In this document: positions 1 to 6,178 of the stretch, in pieces
Layout: each line of letters starts with the position of its first letter
How positions within the stretch are numbered: the first letter of the stretch is position 1
From: Cerioporus squamosus
Lineage: Eukaryota > Basidiomycota > Agaricomycetes > Polyporales > Polyporaceae
Assembly (NCBI GenBank): GCA_022592435.1
Contig: JABYQS010000984.1
Location: forward strand, 1 to 10,214
Reading direction: 5' to 3'
DNA: 10,214 nucleotides
Translations under genes and position numbers: made by a program
The notes under the pieces: generated by a model
Database searches by the model: none
The model's input: the letters and a program-made list of their open reading frames with translations, nothing else
What the model was told of the DNA's origin: nothing

Positions 1-1111
1 GCGACCGCACAGGCTTGACATTCTTGGTGTGGCAATCTGAGCCACCGCACGGGCTTGACATGCTTGCTCGCTGTTGGAAGGGCTCCGCGGTGACGACAGG
101 CCTATCGGACAGGCCTGCAGTTCTCAGTGTGGCAATCTGAGAGCGACCACACAGGCTTGACATTCCTGGTGTGGCAATCTGAGCCACCGCACGGGCTTGA
201 CATGCTTGCTCGCTGTTGGAAGGGCTCCGCCGGTGACGACAGAGGCCTATCGGACAGGCCTTGCAGTTCTCATGTGGCAATCTGAGAGCGACCCACAGGC
301 TTGACATTCTTGGTGTGGCAATCTGAGCCACCGCACGGGCTTGACATGCTTGCTTGTGTTGGACGGGCTCCGCCGGCAACGACAGAGGCCTAATGGGTAG
401 GGACCTTATCTGCACCGCCCCACAGGCCTGCGGTTCTCAGTGTGGCAATCTGAGAGCGACCGCACAGGCTTGACATTCTTGGTGTGGCAATCTGAGCCAG
501 CACGGGCTTGACATGCTTGCTCGCTGTTGGAAGGGCTCCGCCGGCGACAACAGAGGCCTAACGGGTCTAGGGAGCTTATCCGCACCGCTGCACAGGCTTG
601 CAGTTCTCAATGTGGCAATCTGAGCCACCACACAGGCTTGACATTCTTGGTGTGGCAATCTGAGCCGCCGCACGGGCTTGAGATGCTTGCTTGCCGTTGG
701 ACGGGCTCCGCCGGCGACGACAGAGGCCTAATGGGTCGAGGGAGCTTATCTGCACCGCCGCACAGGCTTGCAGTTCTCAGTGTGGCAATCTGAGAGCGAC
801 CGCACAGGCTTGACATTCTTGGTGTGGCAATCTGAGCCGCCGCACGGGCTTGAGATGCTTGCTCGCCGTTGGACGGGCTCCGCCGGCAACGACAGAGGCC
901 TAATGGGTCTAGGGACCTTATCTGCACCGCCCACAGGCCTGCGGTTCTCAGTGTGGCAATCTGAGAGCGACCGCACAGGCTTGACATTCTTGGTGTGGCA
1001 ATCTGAGCCACCGCACGGGCTTGACATGCTTGCTCGCTGTTGGAAGGGCTCCGCCGGTGACGACAGAGGCCTATCGGACAGGCCTGCAGTTCTCAGTGTG
1101 GCAATCTGAGA

Positions 1112-2035
1112 GCGACCGCACAGGCTTGACATTCTTGGTGTGGCAATCTGAGCCGCCGCACGGGCTTGAGATGCTTGCTTGCCGTTGGACGGGCTCCGCC
1201 GGCGACGACAGAGGCCTAATGGGTCGAGGGAGCTTATCTGCACCGCCGCACAGGCTTGCAGTTCTCAGTGTGGCAATCTGAGAGCGACCGCACAGGCTTG
1301 ACATTCTTGGTGTGGCAATCTGAGCCACCGCACGGGCTTGACATGCTTGCTCGCTGTTGGAAGGGCTCCGCCGGTGACGACAGAGGCCTATCGGACAGGC
1401 CTGCAGTTCTCAGTGTGGCAATCTGAGAGCGACCACACAGGCTTGACATTCCTGGTGTGGCAATCTGAGCCACCGCACGGGCTTGACATGCTTGCTCGCT
1501 GTTGGAAGGGCTCCGCCGGTGACGACAGAGGCCTATCGGACAGGCTTGCAGTTCTCAATGTGGCAATCTGAGAGCGACCGCACAGGCTTGACATTCTTGG
1601 TGTGGCAATCTGAGCGGCCGCACGGGCTTGAGATGCTTGCTTGCCGTTGGACGGGCTCCGCCGGCGACGACAGAGGCCTAATGGGTCGAGGGAGCTTATC
1701 TGCACCGCCGCACAGGCTTGCAGTTCTCAGTGTGGCAATCTGAGAGCGACCGCACAGGCTTGACATTCTTGGTGTGGCAATCTGAGCCACCGCACGGGCT
1801 TGACATGCTTGCTCGCTGTTGGAAGGGCTCCGCCGGTGACGACAGAGGCCTATCGGACAGGCCTGCAGTTCTCAGTGTGGCAATCTGAGAGCGACCACAC
1901 AGGCTTGACATTCCTGGTGTGGCAATCTGAGCCACCGCACGGGCTTGACATGCTTGCTCGCTGTTGGAAGGGCTCCGCCGGTGACGACAGAGGCCTATCG
2001 GACAGGCTTGCAGTTCTCAATGTGGCAATCTGAGA
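1112..2035 (+). repeat. Two tandem copies of a 462-nt higher-order repeat (L-S-S trimer)
   Basis: Units at 1112 (172 nt), 1284 (145) and 1429 (145) form one trimer of 462 nt; 1574, 1746 and 1891 form the next. Private variants recur at the same places in both: GACCACACAGG with ATTCCTGG in the third unit, and CAGGCTTGCAGTTCTCAATG at its end. By eye, each base from about 1155 to 1788 is identical to the base 462 nt downstream, and this identity carries on into the unit at 2036. The first clear differences are at 1154/1616 (C versus G) and about 1789/2251. Such homogeneity between trimers, beside divergent monomers within a trimer, is the hallmark of recent block duplication by unequal exchange. 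Confidence 0.9.
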
Positions 2036-2379
2036 GCGACCGCACAGGCTTGACATTCTTGGTGTGGCAATCTGAGCGGCCGCACGGGCTTGAGATGCTT
2101 GCTTGCCGTTGGACGGGCTCCGCCGGCGACGACAGAGGCCTAATGGGTCGAGGGAGCTTATCTGCACCGCCGCACAGGCTTGCAGTTCTCAGTGTGGCAA
2201 TCTGAGAGCGACCGCACAGGCTTGACATTCTTGGTGTGGCAATCTGAGCCGCCGCACGGGCTTGACATGCCTTCTCGCTGTTGGACGGGCTCCGCCGGCG
2301 ACGACAGAGGCCTAACGGGTCTAGGGAGCTTATCCGCACCGCCGCACAGGCCTGCAGTTCTCTGTGTGGCAATCTGAGA

Positions 2380-2841
2380 GCGACCGCACAGGCTTGACAT
2401 TCTTGGTGTTGCAATCTGAGCCACCGCACGGGCTTGAGATGCTTGCTCGCCGTTGGACGGGCTCCGCCGGCGACGACAGAGGCCTAATGGGTCTAGGGAC
2501 CTTATCTGCACCGCCCCACAGGCCTGCGGTTCTCAGTGTGGCAATCTGAGAGCGACCGCACAGGCTTGACATTCTTGGTGTGGCAATCTGAGCCACCGCA
2601 CGGGCTTGACATGCTTGCTCGCTGTTGGAAGGGCTCCGCCGGTGACGACAGAGGCCTATCGGACAGGCCTGCAGTTCTCAGTGTGGCAATCTGAGAGCGA
2701 CCACACAGGCTTGACATTCTTGGTGTGGCAATCTGAGCCACCGCACGGGCTTGACATGCTTGCTCGCTGTTGGAAGGGCTCCGCCGGTGACGACAGAGGC
2801 CTATCGGACAGGCCTGCAGTTCTCAGTGTGGCAATGTGAGA
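2380..2841 (+). repeat. Third, diverged copy of the 462-nt L-S-S trimer
   Basis: Units at 2380 (172 nt), 2552 (145) and 2697 (145) again add up to 462 nt in the same type order. The long unit here carries the variants GGGTCTAGGGACCTTATC and CCGCCCCACAGGCCTGCGG rather than GGGTCGAGGGAGCTTATC. These variants are shared with the long units near 288 and 796. It is therefore an independent or older version of the trimer, separated from the recent pair by two extra long units (2036 and 2208). Confidence 0.75.
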
Positions 2842-2847
2842 GCGACC

Positions 2848-3069
2848 GCACAGGCTTGACATTCTTGGTGTGGCAATCTGAGCCACTGCACAGGCTTGAC
2901 ATGCCTGCTCGCTGTTGGACGGGCTCCGCCAGCGACGACAGAGGCCTAACAGGTCTAGGGAGCTTATCGGCACCACATCAAGCCTGTGCGGTGGCTTGGA
3001 TCGCAAAGCTAATAGTGTCAAGCCTGTGCGGTGGCTCAGATTGCCACACCAAGAATGTCAAGCCTGTGC
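2848..3069. repeat. Inverted repeat: 54-nt arms, 114-nt spacer, at the array's orientation switch
   Basis: The left arm at 2848-2901 and the right arm at 3016-3069 are reverse complements with one mismatch by eye (T at 2887, where the other arm needs C). The arms are the A block of the satellite plus the start of the next block. The spacer runs 2902-3015. A fold of this size could form a stable hairpin in single-stranded DNA or RNA, or a cruciform. It arises because the satellite continues on the opposite strand beyond about 2976. Confidence 0.9.
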
Positions 3070-3143
3070 AGCGTTGCAGATTGCCACGCTAACAGCCTCA
3101 AGCCCGTGTGGTGGTAGATCGGCTCTGTAAACCTGTTAAGCCT
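2976..3143 (-). repeat. Inverted, degenerate tail of the satellite
   Basis: After GCACCACA at about 2970-2977, the expected forward continuation is replaced by TCAAGCCTGTGC, the reverse complement of GCACAGGCTTGA. This motif recurs at about 2978, 3018, 3058, 3098 (as TCAAGCCCGTGT) and 3136 (only TTAAGCCT), with a spacing of about 40 nt. Between copies, GGCTCAGATTGCCACACC and diverged versions of it can be read. The tail thus consists only of the 40-nt sub-block rather than the whole 145/172-nt monomer, and similarity fades to the right. It may be an older, simpler form of the repeat or an array edge sheltered from homogenisation. Confidence 0.88.
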
Positions 3144-3169
3144 CCATTTTGTCATGTACAAGTGTTAGG

Positions 3170-3275
3170 CAGTAGCAGTTGTAGTGGCAATGGTGCAGGT
3201 AGTTGTAGCAGTGGTAGTAGTTGTAGTAGTGGTGGTAGTGGTAGTAGTGGCCACAGTAGTGGTGGTAGTAGTGGC
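3170..3275 (+). repeat. Imperfect trinucleotide microsatellite (GTA/GTG/GTT-rich)
   Basis: A run of about 105 nt made almost wholly of AGT/GGT/TGT-type triplets, for example GTAGTAGTGGTAGT, broken once by GGCCACAGTAG near 3250. It directly follows the end of the satellite tail. One frame reads as a Ser/Gly/Cys-rich open frame, but no conserved protein segment supports translation. Replication slippage is the ordinary origin for such tracts. Confidence 0.85.
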
Positions 3276-3276
3276 A

Positions 3277-3805
3277 CTGTTTTACTGCAAAGACTTTCCA
3301 ATGATATTGCATTGTTTTTTCGTATATTTACTCAATAGGCTTCCGATATAGACCCTTGTCATATTGCAGAAATGTAGTAGCAAAACTTTGCATTCTTTCG
3401 CAATTTATATGGACAATAGTGATGTGACATATCCCTTCTTTGTCACCAGAAAAACTTCGAATACCACTGCAATATCACTTTCATTTATAGGTTGATACTG
3501 CTGGTTCAATCTGGGATCAATATTTCCAAACTCAACAACAAATGGCTACCAATTGTCATCCGGCTATATCCTAGTTACACCTTTTTTGTATTCCAAGTAA
3601 CTTTGCGTTTATACTGACTGCTATATCATGACATTACTTGGAGTATTGTACGCCCGTTATATCGGAAGTTTATCTGCTGGATATATTGCAGTGCTATGTT
3701 GTACTGATTTCAAAAAGCGTTGATGATTTGGCAAATTGGGATATCAAAGTCCTATTTGGACAATGACTGTGGTAGAAATAGGATATAACAGGCCGTTACA
3801 TGCCC
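3277..3805. other. AT-rich gene-free spacer
   Basis: The base composition turns visibly AT-rich compared with both sides. No open frame of useful length exists on either strand. Weak internal structure is present. CTTCCGATATA at 3340-3350 is the exact reverse complement of 3658-3668. TATTGCA occurs near 3305, 3362 and 3683, with its reverse complement near 3468. GGACAAT occurs near 3411 and 3758. These could be traces of an old mobile element, but no terminal repeats with target-site duplication, no transposase fragment and no LTR can be identified. I see nothing else in this stretch. Confidence 0.6.
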
Positions 3806-3895
3806 CAATGCCCCCGGTGAATGCATATAAGTTGCATCGCGTCCTCAGGCGCCCATGGGCCCTTATATATTATACCGCAGCCGCCCCGAATTGAA
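3806..3895 (+). promoter_or_regulatory. Candidate core promoter of the 4336-6138 F-box gene
   Basis: A CCAATG sequence lies near 3805-3810. CATATAAG is at 3824-3831, inside a small imperfect palindrome (ATGCA, 7 nt, TGCAT). A stronger TATA-like stretch, TTATATATTATA, lies at 3863-3874. Transcription would then begin roughly at 3890-3910, where AT-rich sequence gives way to GC-rich leader sequence. This is inferred from motif content and position only. Confidence 0.45.
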
Positions 3896-4011
3896 ACTCA
3901 GACTCCGCGCTGCGGGGGTGGCGGCCACACTTCTTGTCTGGCCGCCAACCTACTAGTCTTCAGCTGTCCTCGAACAGCCTCACCACAATCGACCACGCAC
4001 AGTTCAATCCG

Positions 4012-4328
4012 GTAGGTATACAGTTCTCTGAGTTGAGGTGAAGTTGACCCTGGGCCCCTCATGTCTTGCAGCAGGGACTTAAATCATAGCACTTCCTTCT
4101 CCGCGTGCCCTACTCGGTAAGACCGTTGTAGTTGTAAGCATAGGTCACCGAACTAACGGGAAGGCATCTGAATGTAGCTGCTCTACCTCAGGGCTCAACC
4201 CCAGCTGCGTTGCGGAGTCTCCACAGGATTCAGGCTCACTTCTCACCTGCGGCGCACGCCGGTTCCCTGAGGCAAGTACTTGATCCCAGCCATTCCTTGC
4301 CCGAACTAGTACCTCTGACCTTTCTCAG
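4012..4328 (+). other. Three candidate 5'-leader introns of the F-box gene
   Basis: Candidate intron 1 spans 4012-4071 (60 nt, GTAGGT to TTGCAG). Candidate 2 spans 4134-4191 (58 nt, GTAAGC, CTAAC branch at about 4153, ACCTCAG end). Candidate 3 spans 4272-4328 (57 nt) and has the rarer GC donor (GAG before GCAAGT), with a CTGAC branch at 4315-4319 and a TTTCTCAG acceptor. All three have the normal size for small fungal introns. The only ATG triplets I find between the putative start of transcription and 4336 lie inside introns 1 and 2, so splicing would leave a leader whose first ATG is the one at 4336. Transcript evidence is lacking; candidate 2 is the best supported by sequence and candidate 1 the weakest. 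Confidence 0.5.
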
Positions 4329-4335
4329 CAGCAAC

Positions 4336-6138
4336 ATGCAGGAGGCATCTACCTCCGCAACCGGAGACCATGCCCGGAAGGACGTCGAAGACCAGATTGA
4401 AGTGCACGCTCGTGCCATCACCGACCTCAAGACCCGACTAAATACGATGACCCCGGTAGCCCGCCTCCCGCCCGAGCTCCTTTCTGCCGTCTTCACGCTC
4501 GTCACCGCAGATAGTTTTGTGGAGAGCTTCGACACCTGGGAGCTCGTACCAACAAAGCGAGCGAACACTTGGGTAGGGGTCACACACGTCTGCCGCCACT
4601 GGCGGGCCACCGCGCTCAGCTCCCCGCGCTTCTGGAGCTACATCGCCGTCACGAGCAAGCGCGCCGCGGATGTGATGCTCGTACGGTCCAAGCAGGCTCC
4701 CCTCCACGTCGTCGCCTCTGTCCCCACCTATGGAGGCGACCGACAGAAGGCCGTGAAGGAGGTCATGGCTAATTTCGCACGCATCCGCACCCTGCAGCTC
4801 GCTGGGAGCTCGGAAGCAATCTGCGATCTGTTCAAGATGGTCAGCGCGCCCGCCGCAATGCTGGAGAGTCTCAAGTTGTCAGACCGAAGCTCGTATTATG
4901 CCGACGCGGGGATCGTGTCCCTGGTTCTCCCTGCGGATGGGGTCCCACGGCTCCGGAACTTGGAGATCAACGGGTTTTCGTTCGCCTGGGACCTTCCTCT
5001 CTTCTGCTCGACCCTTACGACGCTCGTCTTCTATGGTCGCCTCCACTTCGAAGCCTCGGTGTACACCGGGTCGTTTGAGACTTTTCTATCCGTTCTCGCC
5101 AGCATGCCCGCTCTGCAGAAGCTCGAGTTGGGGCATGTCATCCCACGAGCCCCGCCCGGACCTCCCTCTCGCAAGATTTCCCTTCCTCATTTGTCTTTCC
5201 TCCGAGTTATCGCGGGCGGCGCGGAGTGCACAGTTTTCCTTCACCACCTTACCCTCCCCTCCGACGTCCGCTATCGTATCCTGGCGGAAAGAGGCAGCCA
5301 GGAATCGGCGGATAGAGGGTCGGCTAACCTCTTCTTCGCGCTTCAAACCCACCTTTCGTCGTCCCCGCCCATGCGCACAGCGTGTTTCGATGATTGGGGT
5401 GGACAGCTGTCCCTCCATGGCTGGCGTGCGGAGTTGCAGCATATCACGCTCCCAAACCCATGCGAGCGCGATTCGGGGGAAGAGCGTGCTGACCTGGAGC
5501 TGGAAGTTAGCACAGGCGTAATGGATCCCGGCATGTCAAGTCTGCTGCGAACTTCAACCATCTTCACCGCGGTCACCCACCTGGACAGTCGGCTGGACGT
5601 CGTTGAGGGCTCTGTTTATCGGTGGAGATGGTCGGAGGTCTTTGCGGGGATGCCGAACATCCGCTGTTTGTCTGTCAGCAGACACCAAACCACAGAGCTC
5701 CCTGAGGCGCTCTCACCTACCGACGGCGACGACCCCATGGCTCTGGCTCTTCCCCACCTGGAAGTGCTGAAGCTGACAACTATCCGCCTCCACAGCCGTC
5801 ACTACAACCGACCGCCAGAGTTCCTGGACGTCATGATAGATGCCCTTATCACGCGCTGCAACTGTGGAACTCCTGTACAAGAGCTGCACATCAAGACTTG
5901 CGCTAACACATGCCGAAAGGACGTCGACCGGCTTGCGGAGATCGTGCCTGAAGTGCATTGGGACGGCGCGTGTATGGCAGACGAGCACGAGTTCTTGGAG
6001 GAGCTAGTTGAAGCGGGCTCAGATGAGGAAGAGCTTGCGGACTATGACTATGACTACGAGGACGACGATAATGACGAGCACGATGCTGATCCAGGTGATG
6101 TGATGTTCGACGACGACGTATTCTTCGGTTGGTATTGA
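4336..6138 (+). CDS. F-box/LRR-like protein, intact, 600 aa
   Basis: Probable substrate receptor of an SCF ubiquitin ligase: the F-box would bind Skp1 and the rest would choose the target, which is unknown. The start at 4336 is the first ATG in this frame (context AGCAACATGC, A at -3); the open frame reaches further upstream only through non-ATG codons. Residues about 17-36 form a charged, possibly coiled-coil segment. The F-box-like domain covers about 40-101, with RLPPELL (43-49), THVCRHW (83-89) and SSPRFWSYI (95-103), the pattern common in Agaricomycete F-box proteins. Leucine-rich segments follow, such as PRLRNLEI (204-211), ALQKLELG (259-266), PHLEVLKL and VQELHIKT. The last 50 or so residues are strongly acidic (DYDYDYEDDD) and end in FFGWY. 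There are no introns in the coding part. A paralogue lies at 8374-10175. Family assignment is confident; target and role are not. Confidence 0.88.
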   Translation: MQEASTSATGDHARKDVEDQIEVHARAITDLKTRLNTMTPVARLPPELLSAVFTLVTADSFVESFDTWELVPTKRANTWVGVTHVCRHWRATALSSPRFWSYIAVTSKRAADVMLVRSKQAPLHVVASVPTYGGDRQKAVKEVMANFARIRTLQLAGSSEAICDLFKMVSAPAAMLESLKLSDRSSYYADAGIVSLVLPADGVPRLRNLEINGFSFAWDLPLFCSTLTTLVFYGRLHFEASVYTGSFETFLSVLASMPALQKLELGHVIPRAPPGPPSRKISLPHLSFLRVIAGGAECTVFLHHLTLPSDVRYRILAERGSQESADRGSANLFFALQTHLSSSPPMRTACFDDWGGQLSLHGWRAELQHITLPNPCERDSGEERADLELEVSTGVMDPGMSSLLRTSTIFTAVTHLDSRLDVVEGSVYRWRWSEVFAGMPNIRCLSVSRHQTTELPEALSPTDGDDPMALALPHLEVLKLTTIRLHSRHYNRPPEFLDVMIDALITRCNCGTPVQELHIKTCANTCRKDVDRLAEIVPEVHWDGACMADEHEFLEELVEAGSDEEELADYDYDYEDDDNDEHDADPGDVMFDDDVFFGWY

Positions 6139-6178
6139 TCAAAGCATACAAATACATTGCTCCCTAAGCTTCCATGCG
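6139..6178. other. 40-nt gap between two convergent stop codons
   Basis: The F-box gene stops with TGA at 6136-6138 (+) and RAD9 stops with TAG, read on the minus strand from 6181 to 6179. Only 40 nt separate them, which is shorter than a normal fungal 3' UTR, so the two transcripts must overlap tail to tail. The + strand has an A-rich stretch with AATACA just after the F-box stop, which may serve 3'-end formation. No clear AATAAA signal is visible on either strand within the gap. Confidence 0.6.

Larger units (their letters stand above)
1..2977 (+). repeat. Satellite array of about 19 monomers (145-nt and 172-nt types), open at left edge
   Basis: Direct head-to-tail repetition is visible throughout. 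Taking the GCGACC at the start of each unit as the landmark, monomers begin near 1, 143, 288, 456, 624, 796, 967, 1112, 1284, 1429, 1574, 1746, 1891, 2036, 2208, 2380, 2552, 2697 and 2842. Most units are exactly 145 or 172 nt. Each monomer holds a first block ending GTGTGGCAATCTGAG, a middle block with CGGGCTTGACATGCTTGC and GGCTCCGCCGG, and a third block that ends with GTGTGGCAATCTGAG again. The array begins before the window, so its total length is unknown. ORFs run across it on both strands, but only as a by-product of the repetition; I see no gene in it. Whether it is centromeric, subtelomeric or interstitial cannot be told here, and no telomere repeat is present. Confidence 0.97.

Noticed and set aside
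1..2977. Regularly spaced repeats that could suggest a CRISPR array.
   Set aside because: There are no unique spacers; the whole unit is repeated, and the surrounding genes are eukaryotic.
1..2977. Repeated TTGACAT sequences resembling a bacterial -35 box.
   Set aside because: The neighbouring genes have spliceosomal introns, so the window is eukaryotic, and no matching -10 element is positioned consistently.
1..2977. TCTAGGGA and CTAATGGG as possible telomere-like repeats.
   Set aside because: They occur once per long monomer and never as tandem TTAGGG-type units.
437..3092. Many open frames of 60-165 codons on both strands across the satellite.
   Set aside because: They follow the repeat period, occur on both strands at once and shift frame from unit to unit because 145 and 172 are not multiples of three. 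No start context, domain or codon pattern supports a protein.
3108..3338. Ser/Gly/Cys-rich open frame of 76 codons over the microsatellite.
   Set aside because: Its composition is fully explained by the trinucleotide repeat, and nothing conserved lies at either end.
3821..4015. Open frame of 64 codons upstream of the F-box gene.
   Set aside because: It begins inside a TATA-like element, has no recognisable domain, and splicing at 4012 leads to a stop within a few codons.
4210..4335. A 42-codon N-terminal extension of the F-box protein.
   Set aside because: It would start at TTG. The first ATG in frame is at 4336, and a good intron acceptor at 4328 lies inside the supposed extension.
4898..5521. 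Open frame of 207 codons on the plus strand within the F-box gene.
   Set aside because: It is a shifted-frame shadow of the real coding sequence, Ser/Arg-rich as expected from GC-rich codons, with no domain.
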